Below are positions 52,000 through 61,500 of a DNA stretch of 64,000 nt, one piece after another. Source of the DNA: Nonomuraea africana (lineage in GTDB: Bacteria; Actinomycetota; Actinomycetes; Streptosporangiales; Streptosporangiaceae); the NCBI RefSeq assembly GCF_014873535.1, contig NZ_JADBEF010000001.1:2356001-2420000 (forward strand), written 5' to 3'. Each line of letters starts with the position of its first letter. The first letter of the stretch is position 1. The notes under the pieces were generated by a model. It saw only the letters and a list, made by a program, of their open reading frames with translations, was not told the DNA's origin and ran no database searches. The translations under genes and the position numbers were made by a program.

Positions 52000-54606
52000 G
52001 TGCTGTACGGGCGGTCCACTGAGCAGGCCGAGCTCGAATGCCTGATCACCTTGGCACTGCAGGGCGACAGTGGCGCCCTCGTGGTGCGCGGCGAGGCGGG
52101 CATCGGCAAGACGGCGCTGCTCGGCTGGGCGGCGGACAGGGCGAGCGCTCTCGGCCTGCGCGTGCTGCGGGTCACGGGTATCGAGCCGGAGGCCGACCTG
52201 GCCTTCGGCGGGCTGACGCAACTGCTGTGGCCGCTGCAGGACCGGCTCGACCGGCTGCCCGCGCCGCAGGCCGCCGCGCTGAAGGCGCTGCTCGGGGCCG
52301 GCCTGACGCGGGGGCACGACCGCTTCCTCACCGGGCTCGCCGTGCTCACGCTCCTGGCCGACTTGGCGGAGGAGGGCCCGGTGCTCTGCCTGGTCGACGA
52401 CGCCCAGTGGCTCGACCACGCCAGCGCGGAGGCCATGCTGTTCGCCGCCAGGCGGCTGGCGGCCGAGCGGGTGGCGATGGTCTTCGCCACCCGCGAGGAC
52501 GGCTTCGCCGCACCCGGCCTGACGGAGCTGCGGCCCTCCAGACTCGACGGCGAGAGCGCGGCCCGCCTGCTGGCCGCGCACGAGGTGGCGCCGGTCCTGC
52601 GTGAGCAGGTGATCGCCGAGTCGGCGGGCAACCCGCTGGCGCTGATCGAGTTCGCCGCGGCCAGGCGCGTCCGGTCGACGGAGCCGCTGCACCTGCAGGT
52701 GCCGGACAGGGTGCTGTCGTCGTTCCGGGCCCAGATCGGCCGGCTGCCCGAGCGGACCAGGCTGATGGCGCTGATCGCCGCCGCCGAGGGCAGAGGCGAT
52801 CTCCCCTTGCAGCTGAAGGCGGCCCAGTCGCTCGGTGTCGGCCTCGACGATCTCGAGGAGGCGGAGCGGGCGGGGCTGATCCAGGTCAGCGAGTCGGTCG
52901 TCACCTTCCGGCATCCCCTCGTCGCCACCGCCGCCTACCAGGGAGCGGCGCTGGCCCGGCGCGTGGCCGTCCACCGGGCCCTCGCCGAGGCGTCCGACAG
53001 CCCTGACTGCCGCGCGCACCACCTGCCCGCCGCGACGGTGGAGCCCGACGCGGGCGTGGCGGCCGAACTGGCCGCCGCCGCCGAGCGCGCCGCCGCCCGC
53101 ACCGCCTACACCGCCGCCGCCCGGCTGTACGAGCAGGCCGCCAGGGTCGCCATCGACGGGCAGGACCAGGTCGGCTGGCTCACCCGAGCGGCGGCCGCGG
53201 CCCTGTCGGGCGGCCATCCCGGCCAGGCCGCCGTCCTGGCCGAACAGGCCGAGCGGGTCGTCGCGCCCGCGCTGCCCGACGCCGAGCTCACCGCGGTGCG
53301 CGCGGCGGCGATGTTCGAGCTGGGCGAGGAGGCGGCGGCCGTCCGCCTGCTTCACGACCGTGCCGTCCGCGCGGCCCCGCGCCAGGGGGCGGCCATGCTC
53401 CGCACCGGCGTGACCTACGCCTGGTTCACCGGCGACGAGGCCGCGGTGACGGCAGCCGCGGAGAAGCTGGCCGCCCTCGGGAGTCCCGATCCCATGGCCG
53501 AGGGACTGTCCCACCTCATGCGCGCCGACTACGCGCGCGGCCTGCCGCTGCTCGTGGACTTCCTGGCCGCCGCCCCCGACACCGAGCGGGCGCTCTACAC
53601 CGGCCTGATCATCGGGGCCGACGCCGCCACCATGGCCCTGGCCGCCGCCGAGGCGGCGCGCTGCCGCGAGCAGGGCCTCATCGGCGCCCTGCCCCACGTC
53701 CTGCAAGTCCTGGCGCAGGCCCAGCTGTGGGCGGGCCTGCACCGCGAGGCCGAGGCCTCGGTGGCCGAGGCCGTCGGCATCGCCTGCGACACCGGCCTGC
53801 AGCAGCGCATCGCCTGGCTGAGCGGCGTCACCGCCAGGATCGCCGCGATCGCGGGCGACGAGGCCCGCTGCCGCGGCCTGGTGGCCGCGGCCCCCGACGC
53901 CTACCGGGCGACGGGCGCGGCCGTCCTGGGCCTGCTCGAGGTGGGGCTCGGCGACCACGAGGCCGCCCTGAACCGGCTCGAGGCCGCCTGGTCCGGTCCT
54001 GGGCGCAACGCCGCGGTGCTGCTGTCGTCCGTCCCCGACCAGATCGAGGCGGCCGTACGGCTGGGGCAGCCCCACCGGGCCGAGGAGCCGCTCGGCCGCC
54101 TCCTGGCCTGGGCGGACGCCTCAGGCCAGGCCTGGGCACGGGCCGTGGCCCTGCGCTGCCAGGCACTGACGAGCGATGACGAGACCCACTACGAGGCGGC
54201 CCTCCGCCTTCACGCCGAGGGCGGCCGCCCCTTCGAGCACGCCCGCACCCAGCTCCTCTACGGCGAGTGGCTGCGCCGCGCCCGCCGTCCGGGCGAGGCC
54301 CGCGGCCCGCTGCACGCGGCCGTGGAGATCTTCACCCGCCTGGGCGCCGTCCCCTGGGCCGGGCGCGCCACGTCCGAGCTCCACGCGACGGGCGAGGCGC
54401 CGAGAACCGCCCACCCCGCCCCCGCCGCGGAGCTCACCCCGCAGGAGCTGCACGTCGTACGGCTGGCCGCCTCGGGACGCAGCAGCCGCGAGATCGCCGC
54501 CCAGCTCTTCCTCAGCCCCCGCACGGTCGAGTACCACCTGTACAAGGCCTATCCCAAGCTGGGCGTGACGTCCCGGCGCGAGCTCAGCCGCCTGCACCTG
54601 GCGTGA
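52000..54606 (+). CDS. LAL-type LuxR-family regulator with AAA ATPase domain
   Basis: An 868-residue regulator. Residues 1-300 form a STAND/AAA ATPase: Walker A GEAGIGKT (31-38), Walker B LCLVDDAQWLD (near 130), and ESAGNPLALIEFAAA. A long helical TPR-like middle follows, rich in Ala (for example AYTAAARLYEQAARVAI). The C-terminal LuxR helix-turn-helix reads ELTPQELHVVRLAASGRSSR, then EIAAQLFLSPRTVEYHLY. GTG 52000 has GGAGG 4 nt upstream. Such proteins switch on nearby operons when a ligand and ATP bind. The target is probably the divergent OYE remnant/MFS/LLM genes. Confidence 0.9.
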   Translation: MLYGRSTEQAELECLITLALQGDSGALVVRGEAGIGKTALLGWAADRASALGLRVLRVTGIEPEADLAFGGLTQLLWPLQDRLDRLPAPQAAALKALLGAGLTRGHDRFLTGLAVLTLLADLAEEGPVLCLVDDAQWLDHASAEAMLFAARRLAAERVAMVFATREDGFAAPGLTELRPSRLDGESAARLLAAHEVAPVLREQVIAESAGNPLALIEFAAARRVRSTEPLHLQVPDRVLSSFRAQIGRLPERTRLMALIAAAEGRGDLPLQLKAAQSLGVGLDDLEEAERAGLIQVSESVVTFRHPLVATAAYQGAALARRVAVHRALAEASDSPDCRAHHLPAATVEPDAGVAAELAAAAERAAARTAYTAAARLYEQAARVAIDGQDQVGWLTRAAAAALSGGHPGQAAVLAEQAERVVAPALPDAELTAVRAAAMFELGEEAAAVRLLHDRAVRAAPRQGAAMLRTGVTYAWFTGDEAAVTAAAEKLAALGSPDPMAEGLSHLMRADYARGLPLLVDFLAAAPDTERALYTGLIIGADAATMALAAAEAARCREQGLIGALPHVLQVLAQAQLWAGLHREAEASVAEAVGIACDTGLQQRIAWLSGVTARIAAIAGDEARCRGLVAAAPDAYRATGAAVLGLLEVGLGDHEAALNRLEAAWSGPGRNAAVLLSSVPDQIEAAVRLGQPHRAEEPLGRLLAWADASGQAWARAVALRCQALTSDDETHYEAALRLHAEGGRPFEHARTQLLYGEWLRRARRPGEARGPLHAAVEIFTRLGAVPWAGRATSELHATGEAPRTAHPAPAAELTPQELHVVRLAASGRSSREIAAQLFLSPRTVEYHLYKAYPKLGVTSRRELSRLHLA

Positions 54607-54805
54607 CGTCCTGGTGTGGGTTCGCTCGACCGGTGGTCAGCTCGCATCGACCGGCCACGCACGAGCGGCGCAACCGGCCCATCGAGATGGTCTGCACCAG
54701 GCCGATCGCCCAGCAGGCCGGGCAGCCGCGCAGGGCGAGCAGGCCGACCGGGGCGAGCAGCAGGCTGACCGGCCCGGCCACGGGGACGAGCGCGACCGCC
54801 CCCAT
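54584..54805 (-). CDS. Small membrane protein with a GCPACW motif
   Basis: A 73-residue protein with one or two hydrophobic segments (VALVPVAGPVSLLLAPVGLLAL), then GCPACWAIGLVQTISMGRL and a Cys pair (CVAGRCEL). I recall this Cys-containing pattern from uncharacterised actinobacterial proteins. The coding frame seems to go on before the ATG (GALGFGALMGAVAL), but no start codon is there, so the true start is uncertain. It lies 75 bp after the ECF sigma gene and overlaps the LuxR gene's 3' end by 23 bp. Confidence 0.45.
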   Translation of the reverse strand: MGAVALVPVAGPVSLLLAPVGLLALRGCPACWAIGLVQTISMGRLRRSCVAGRCELTTGRANPHQDVTPGAGG

Positions 54806-54880
54806 CAGCGCGCCAAATCCCAGCGCGCCTGCGCGCCCCGCACCAGGTGCCGGGGCAGCGACGTGCCGGCGAAACTTCGA

Positions 54881-55444
54881 TCAGTGCTCATTCCTGCCTC
54901 CCATGGCCAGGCCCGAGGTGCCGCTCAGTGTCTGGTTGACCGCCGCGCGGGCCCGATGCAGCCGTGACTTCATCGCAGGGACGCTGAGGCCGAGCGCGTC
55001 GGCGACCGTCCGCCCGCTGTACCCCTGGATGTCCCGCATGATCAGCACGCGCCGCTGGTCGGCGGGCAGGGCGGCGATCGCCGCCGCCACCCGGCCCGCT
55101 TCGAGGCGCAGCAGCACCTCGTCCTCGGCCGACGGCGCGGGGACGTCCCGGACCGGCGCCCAGTGCCGCAGCACCATCCGCGACCTGCGCAGACACTCGT
55201 TGCGGACGATGCGGAACATCCACGACGCCAGCGCGCCGGAGGCCCGCAACATCCCGATCTTGCGGTAAAGGATGATCATCGCTTCCTGCGCGGCGTCCTC
55301 GGCGTCCTCGGGCGAGGCGCACAGCGAGTGCGCGAACCGCCGTACGTGCGCGTGCGCGCCGGACACCAGGGCGGCGATCGACTCGACGTCACCGCCCTGC
55401 GCGGCGGCGATCAGCCGTTCACCCGGCCAGGCCGTGTCACCCAC
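54881..55444 (-). CDS. ECF-type RNA polymerase sigma factor
   Basis: A 187-residue sigma-70 family protein with only regions 2 and 4. Region 2 has HVRRFAHSLCASPEDAEDAAQEAMIILYRK and ASWMFRIVRNECLRRSR. Region 4 has AAIAALPADQRRVLIMRDIQGYSGRTVADALGLSVPAMKSRLHRARA. GTG 55444 overlaps the small membrane gene by 8 nt. No classical anti-sigma gene is next to it; the short membrane proteins on both sides are the only candidates for partners. Confidence 0.9.
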   Translation of the reverse strand: MGDTAWPGERLIAAAQGGDVESIAALVSGAHAHVRRFAHSLCASPEDAEDAAQEAMIILYRKIGMLRASGALASWMFRIVRNECLRRSRMVLRHWAPVRDVPAPSAEDEVLLRLEAGRVAAAIAALPADQRRVLIMRDIQGYSGRTVADALGLSVPAMKSRLHRARAAVNQTLSGTSGLAMGGRNEH

Positions 55445-55556
55445 GTGAACGGCCCCGCCTGCGCAGCACGATGACACTGCACGTGCAGACCAGCACGGCC
55501 GCGACGGCGACCAGGGCACCAACGATCACGACAACCTCCGCGTTCTGATCCGGCAT
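55437..55556 (-). CDS. 39-residue single-helix membrane peptide overlapping the sigma gene
   Basis: An ORF with ATG 55556 and TGA 55437-55439. Sequence: short acidic start (MPDQNAEVVV), one strong transmembrane helix (IVGALVAVAAVLVCTCSVIV) and a basic tail (LRRRGRSRG). It overlaps the start of the ECF sigma gene by 8 nt, so the two are probably made together. There is no clear Shine-Dalgarno. The helix-plus-basic-tail shape is typical of small membrane regulators. No homology is claimed. Confidence 0.5.
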   Translation of the reverse strand: MPDQNAEVVVIVGALVAVAAVLVCTCSVIVLRRRGRSRG

Positions 55557-55599
55557 TGTCGCCGGACAGATATGAGAGGCGCGAATCCCGCCAAAGGAT

Positions 55600-56658
55600 T
55601 CACCCCAGGGCCACCGGGCTACTGCGGCGCAGCCAGTAGGCGAGGACCGCCGCGGCCAGCAGCACCCCCCACAGCGGGTACGGCCAGAGCAGCAGCGCCT
55701 CCAGCTGGCCGGTCTCGACCGCGTTGACCACGAGCCCGGGTGAGGCCAGGCAGCAGGCCCCCGCGATCAGCCCGCCCGCGACGACGGGCAGCCGCACGGG
55801 GACCGGTCGGCCGTGGAAGAGCGGCACCCAGCGCGGGAACACCTCGCCCCACCTGCTGATGAGCCCGAGGGTCAACACCGTGCCGAGGAGGGCGCCGAAG
55901 GCGATGGTCAGGCCCTGCAGCCGGGTGGCGGGGTCCAGCGGCCCGGTCAGGGCGGAGTCGGTGGGCCACGGCGTCAGCCAGGTCAGCCGGTAGAGCGCGT
56001 AGGGCAGCGGGCACAGCGCCGCCCCGATCGTGACGAACCGCCCCCACCGGGCCGCCGATTCCGGCCGCGTCCAGCGTGACGGCCCGCCGATCCCGAACGC
56101 CCGCACCGCGATAAGCACCCAGACGGCGAAGGCGACGGCGTTGGCCAGCGTCCAGCCCAGCCGTCCCGCGTAGGAGGAGAAGCCCGCGGCGAGGTTGCGC
56201 ACGAACAGCCCGGCCAGGTCGAGCGAGACCACCCCGGAGACGGCGCCCGCGACCAGCAGAGCGACCAGCGCCACCAGGCCCACGACACCCGACGGCCTGC
56301 GGCGGAGGCAGGCCAGCACCACGACGCCGACCAGGGCGACCGGCCCCAGCAGGGCCAGGACGTACCCCAGCGACGACATGATGCCGGCGTCCGACATCAC
56401 CACCCCGAAGAAGAGGAGTTGCGCGACCGCGCCCACCCGCAGCACCGGCCTCGGCGCGAAGACCAGCGCCAGCCCCGCGAGCCCGGCGGCGACCGTCATC
56501 GGCCCCGCCACGTCGTGCTCGATCAGGTGCGAGAGCGACACCGTGACGCGGTCGCGCGCGCCGAAGGGGTAGGCGGCGGGGTTCGTCCACCACAGCGTCC
56601 CGACGGCGGTCACCACGAGCGACAGCACCGCGCCGACAGTTCGATCAGTTCTCGTCAT
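55600..56658 (-). CDS. Multi-pass membrane protein, paralogue of 45708-46805
   Basis: A 352-residue protein with about eight hydrophobic segments. It shares SRWGEVFPRWVPLFHGRPVPVRLP and the preceding GLTIAFGALLGTVLTLG region with the other membrane protein of this window. The frame starts at 56667 (GTG) but ATG 56658 is preferred. It is divergent from a sensor kinase by 60 bp and upstream of the ECF sigma cluster, so it may be a target of that two-component system. The molecular role is unknown. Confidence 0.75.
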   Translation of the reverse strand: MTRTDRTVGAVLSLVVTAVGTLWWTNPAAYPFGARDRVTVSLSHLIEHDVAGPMTVAAGLAGLALVFAPRPVLRVGAVAQLLFFGVVMSDAGIMSSLGYVLALLGPVALVGVVVLACLRRRPSGVVGLVALVALLVAGAVSGVVSLDLAGLFVRNLAAGFSSYAGRLGWTLANAVAFAVWVLIAVRAFGIGGPSRWTRPESAARWGRFVTIGAALCPLPYALYRLTWLTPWPTDSALTGPLDPATRLQGLTIAFGALLGTVLTLGLISRWGEVFPRWVPLFHGRPVPVRLPVVAGGLIAGACCLASPGLVVNAVETGQLEALLLWPYPLWGVLLAAAVLAYWLRRSSPVALG

Positions 56659-56718
56659 GCCGGCCACGCTAGGAACGCAGGCGTCAGGCCACCTCCCCCT
56701 GCCGAGGGAGGCCCCTGG

Positions 56719-57807
56719 ATGGGCCGTCGGCTAACGTCGGTCCCCGTGAAGGGCCCTGTCGCCCGCGCCGTGGGCGCGGGCATCTACCAACTCCTGGGCG
56801 CCGCGCTGCTGACCCCGGTCGCCGCGGCGCTCGGCCTGGCGATCCTGGCCGAGCCGACACCCGGGCGCGTGCTGGTGCTGTGGGCGGCGTGCCTGCCCGC
56901 CGCGGTGCTGCTCGCCATGATGCCGCTGGTCCAGCGCATCGAGGTGGCCGCGCTGGCGGAGCTGCTCGGCGTCGACGTGCCCGAGCGGGCCGACCGGCTC
57001 TACCTGGTGGCGCTGACCGGCCTGCACCTGTACGGCGGCGCCACCCTCGGCGGGGGCGTGCTGCTGCTGGCTCCCGGGCTGGTCCGGCTCGGCGACCTGT
57101 GGCGCGAGGCGCCCGGTGAGATGGCCGAGGTGCTCCTGCTCACCGCCGCCGCTCTGGCCGCGATGGTCGCCAGCGGCCTCGGCCAGCGGTGGGCGGCGCG
57201 CCGGCTGCTGCGCGCCGAGCCGTCCCGCACGATCGAGGAGCTCGGCCGCCGCCAGACCCTCGTGCTGGAACTGCACGACTCGGTCGGCCACGCGCTCAGC
57301 GTCGTCCTGGTGCAGGCCATGGCCGCCCAGGCGGCGCTGCAGCGGCCGCAGGCAGGGGTCGCGGAGGCCGACCAGTCGCTCGACCACCTGGTGACCACCG
57401 CCCGCGACGCCCAGCAGGACCTCGACGTGCTGCTCCGCGTGCTCGACGACGGCGACACCGCCGAGGGGCCCACGCTCGACGCGCTCGACATGCTCACCCG
57501 CGGCCTCGACGTGCGCGCGAGCGTCGGCCGCCTCGACCGCGTCCCCGCCCCGACCTCGCGCGCGGCGTACGCGATCGCCAGGGAGGCGCTCACCAACGCC
57601 CTGCGCCACGGGCGCGGCCCCGTCACCCTCGACGTCGCCGTCGGCGACGCGCTGGTCCTGACCGTGGAGAACGCCACGGCGGGCACCCCCGCCAGGGAGG
57701 GGCGCGGCCTGACCGGCATGCGCATGCGGGCCCGCCTGGCCGGCGGGACGTGGACACGGAAGGAGGTGGACGGCACATGGCGCATCCAGGCGACGCTGCC
57801 GCTGTGA
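56719..57807 (+). CDS. Sensor histidine kinase, NarL/DesK type
   Basis: A 362-residue membrane kinase. The N-half has several hydrophobic segments (GAGIYQLLGAALLTPVAAAL, VLWAACLPAAVLLAMMPLV and two more). The HisKA_3 dimer domain has the phospho-acceptor His185 in LELHDSVGHALSVVL. The ATPase end shows AREALTNALRHGRG and EGRGLTGMRMRARLAGG. GGGAGG precedes ATG 56719. It shares a GTGA overlap with the response regulator and is divergent from a membrane protein gene. The signal is unknown. Confidence 0.92.
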   Translation: MGRRLTSVPVKGPVARAVGAGIYQLLGAALLTPVAAALGLAILAEPTPGRVLVLWAACLPAAVLLAMMPLVQRIEVAALAELLGVDVPERADRLYLVALTGLHLYGGATLGGGVLLLAPGLVRLGDLWREAPGEMAEVLLLTAAALAAMVASGLGQRWAARRLLRAEPSRTIEELGRRQTLVLELHDSVGHALSVVLVQAMAAQAALQRPQAGVAEADQSLDHLVTTARDAQQDLDVLLRVLDDGDTAEGPTLDALDMLTRGLDVRASVGRLDRVPAPTSRAAYAIAREALTNALRHGRGPVTLDVAVGDALVLTVENATAGTPAREGRGLTGMRMRARLAGGTWTRKEVDGTWRIQATLPL

Positions 57808-58472
57808 TCCGCGTCGTCCTGGCCGACGACGAGAAGCTGATCCGCTCGGGATGGTCGACGATGCTCTCCCTCCACGACGACATCGAGGTCGTCGGCGAGG
57901 CCGCCGACGGCGGCGCGGCCATCGAGGCGGGCATCGGCGCGGACGTCGTGCTGATGGACGTCCGCATGCCCCGCGTGGACGGCCTGGCCGCAACCCAGGA
58001 GCTCGCCCGCCGCTCGCCCGCGACGCGGGTCATCGTGGTCACCACGTTCGAGAACGACCAGCTGGTCTGGGGCGCCCTGCGCGCCGGCGCCGCGGGCTAC
58101 GTGCTCAAACGCGCGCCGGCCGGCGAGCTGGTGGACGCCATCCGGCTGGTCCACACCCGCGACGCGGTGCTCTTCCCCGACGCGCTGCGCCGCATCGCCT
58201 CCCCTCATCACGGGACGGCGCAGCCGCGCCCCGCGGTCGAGCTGACCCCGCGCGAGCTGGACGTGCTCCGGCACATCGCCCACGGGCAGAACAACGCGGA
58301 GATCGCGGCGACGCTGTACGTGTCGAAGGAGACGGTCAAGACGCACGTCCGCAACGTCCTGGACAAGCTCGGTGCCCGCGACCGCACCCAGGCGGCCGTC
58401 CTCGCCTACGAACGGGGCCTCGTCTTCGCCGGCACCGGCGACCCGAGCGCCCCCTTCTCCCCGACGGGCTAG
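57804..58472 (+). CDS. Response regulator, NarL/LuxR type
   Basis: A 222-residue two-domain regulator. The receiver has ADDE at 7-10, phospho-acceptor Asp52 in VVLMDVRMPR, and Lys in YVLKRAP. The helix-turn-helix reads ELTPRELDVLRHIAHGQNNA, then EIAATLYVSKETVKTHVRNVL. GTG 57804 overlaps the kinase stop (GTGA) and gives the usual N-terminus; ATG 57777, after GGAGGT, is a real alternative. It is the cognate partner of the preceding kinase. Confidence 0.92.
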   Translation: MIRVVLADDEKLIRSGWSTMLSLHDDIEVVGEAADGGAAIEAGIGADVVLMDVRMPRVDGLAATQELARRSPATRVIVVTTFENDQLVWGALRAGAAGYVLKRAPAGELVDAIRLVHTRDAVLFPDALRRIASPHHGTAQPRPAVELTPRELDVLRHIAHGQNNAEIAATLYVSKETVKTHVRNVLDKLGARDRTQAAVLAYERGLVFAGTGDPSAPFSPTG

Positions 58473-58497
58473 CCTCGCATCGGCTCTCCCCGAGATC

Positions 58498-58522
58498 CCG
58501 GGCCCCCGAAGCCGGGGCCCGG
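58498..58522. terminator. Terminator after the response regulator
   Basis: CCGGGCCCC (58498-58506) and GGGGCCCGG (58514-58522) form a 9-bp GC stem with a 7-nt loop, 26 bp after the response-regulator stop and before the end of the convergent beta-helix gene. Confidence 0.75.
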
Positions 58523-58560
58523 CCCGCCCGGAGCGGGCGTGGAGCCGGGCCCCTCGATGG

Positions 58561-61500
58561 TCAGTACCGTACGGTCACCGCGGCCGTCGCGGTGGTGGTG
58601 TTGCCCGCCCGGTCCACCGCCTCGTAGGTGATCGTGTAGACCCGGCTGTCGCCGCCCTCCCGCTCCGCCCTCAGCAGGAAGGAGAGGTCGGCGGTGCCGT
58701 ACTCGGCCTCCTGGACGTCGTCCTCGCCGCCGGGCTCGTCACTGACGACAGAGACCAGCGTGACCGTCACGGGACCCGCGTCGGTCGCCTCCGCCGCGAG
58801 GTCCACAGGGACGAGCTTGTGGTTCGGCGGCCACAGCCGGGTACGGCTCGGCGTCACGGCCAGCGCGGGAGCCGTCCTGTCGACCTGCACGGTGAGCGAC
58901 CGCGCCGGCTCGACGTTTCCCGCCTTGTCGACGCTGCGGAAGGTCAGCGTGGACCGGCCGTCCCTGTCGAACACGATGGGACGGGAGTAGCCGGCCCACT
59001 CGCCGTCGCCGAGGTGGTACTCGGTGCGCGCGACCCCCGATCCCTCGTCGGTCGCGGTGAGCGTGACCGTGACGGGGGCGGCGCTCCAGCCGTCTGGGAC
59101 CTCGGAGGCGGTGGTGGCCGGGGCCTTGCCGTCCGTCTCTGCGGCATGGTGGATCGTGAAGCCGTCGACGATGAAGTAGTCGGCGCCTCTCTTCACGCCC
59201 TTGATCGTGTGCCTGCCCGGCGTCAGGCCCGTCTTGGCGTAGACGACCTTCTGGTAGATCCGGGTGGGGCTGGAGTTGTCGATCGTGGTGTCGAGCTCGC
59301 CGTCGAGGTAGATGTCGACCTTGCCCTCGTCGGAGTTGACCTGGGCGATGTACTCCACGCCGGTGCCGTGGAAGGCGAGCTCGAAGGCGTCGCCGTCGGC
59401 CTGCGTGGCGTGCAGGTTGTCGAGGCTGGACTTCGCGCCGCCCCGCCGGTCGTTCTTCCAGTCCCAGCCGGAGCCGGTGTAGACGACGCCGGAGACGTTG
59501 TCGATCGTCTCGGCGCCGCTGAACCTGGGCACGCTCAGCTCGGTCGGCGCCTGGTTGCGCCAGATCGTCAACGCCAAAGTCCGGCCGGCGGGGACGAGGT
59601 TGTAGACCTTCCAGAAGCTGTTCCTGTCGGTGACCTCGACGCCGTCGATCTTTCTGATGACGTCGCCGGTGCGCAGGCCCTTCCGCGCCGCGTAGGAGTC
59701 GGCGGGCACCGCCTTGAGGAAGAGCCCGTCGTAGTCGGTGAGCCCCACCGACGACTTCACCTCGTCGCTGTGGATCTCGGTGGCCGTGGCGCCCATGACG
59801 GGCTCGGCCAGGCTGCCGAGCGTCATGCCCTGCTCGGCCTGCCGCCAGGTGAGCGGCGGCGGGGTGGGCGCGCCCTGCCTGCCGAAGCCGGTCATCGGGA
59901 ACGGCTGGAAGCCCAGCGCCAGGGCGGGGGAGTCGGGCTTGAGGGTGTAGTCGAGCTTGGCGGGGTCGGTGTAAGGGCTGGACCCGGCGAACCCGGGGTC
60001 GGCGACGACGGAGTGGGTGTCGAGGCCGCGGGCCCGCCAGGCGTCGGTGATGTCGCCGACCGGCCTGCCGTTGTTCCAGAAGAGGTTCCTGTCGTAGACC
60101 GTCCTGGACGTCGCCGGGTCGCTCTGGATGAAGTCGTAGGGGTCGTCGGTGACGAAGACGTTGTTCTCGATCAGGTCGCCGTTGTCGGCGTAGGAGACGT
60201 GGAAGTGGCCGCCGCCGTTGACGAAGATGTTGTTGCGGACCGTCCTGTGGAAGCCCTCGCGCAGCTTCACCCCGCCGTTGAGCAGCAGGTTGTCGGTGAC
60301 CTCGTAGTTGGAGGAGCCGTCGTCGAGGTCGACGTCCCAGTGGGAGGAGTGCCAGATCCGGTTGTGCCGGATCCTGGTGGTCTCCATCGCGTCGAGCTTG
60401 GCGTAGCCCTTCTTGACCGCGTCGCTCGCGTCGAGCGGCCAGAACCTGTCGCGGCCCCACGAGTTGACCGGGCCGTGGTCGGAGGTCTCCTTGACGCAGT
60501 CGAAGATGTCGTTGTCCTCGATCACGTGGCCGCCCCACGTGCCGTCGTTGATGTCGACGCAGGCGCGCGGGCCGTCGTGCACGGTGTTGCCCGAGACGGT
60601 GACCCTGCGGCTCATCGAGATCTGCACGCCCGAGGTCTGCTTCTCGAAGCGCCCGTTGCCGGTCATGTGGTTGCCGCTGATCAGGATGTCGCGCGGGTAG
60701 TCCTCGGTCTTCGGGCCCGGCGTCGTGTCGGTGATCGTCTTGCGCATGCCGTCCCAGGTGGACCGCTCGCGGACGGCCTCGTGCGAGCCGATCACCGCCA
60801 CGTCGGTCGCGCCCGAGCGGCGGAACTCGTTGCCGGAGACGGCGTTGGCCTCGTTGTAGCCGTCCATGAAGACGCCGTTGCCGCCGACCTGCTCGAACCG
60901 CGAGTCGCGGATGGTGATCTTCCTGGTGTTCTTCAGGTAGACCGCGCCGGCTCTGACGATCGCCCAGTCACCGAGCTGCAACTTCTCGTACGGCCTGCTG
61001 AACAGCGTGCGGTGGGTCTGGGTGAAGGTGAACCCGGCGAAGGTGATGTCGTGCACGGGTGCGGCGGGCGAGTCGCCGACGACCTTGATCAGCTCCTCCC
61101 GCTCGGCGGTCTCGACCCGCACGCTCGCCAGGTCCACGCCCTGCGGCGGCTGGAGGTAGAGCCTGCCCGCGCTCTTGTCGTAGAACCACTCCCCGGGGGC
61201 GTCGAGCTCCTCGAGGACGTTCTCCACCATGCGCTTCTCGGGGTGCAGGCCGCTGCCGCGGTTGTTGTCGCCCACCCATTGCAGCACCGGGGCGCCGTCG
61301 GCGGCCACCCCTGTGACCTTGAAGGAGTTGCCGCCCCACTCGCCCTGGTGCAGGCCGCGGACCAGCGCGGTCGTCGGGTTCTTCCACCGGGCGACCCTGG
61401 CGGGGGAGATCGCGTCGGCCGCGTAGCCGTCGAGCACGGCGACCTTCGCGTCGACGTTCGGGTATCTGGCCAGGACCTGCCGGTCGCCGTCGAGGAACAA

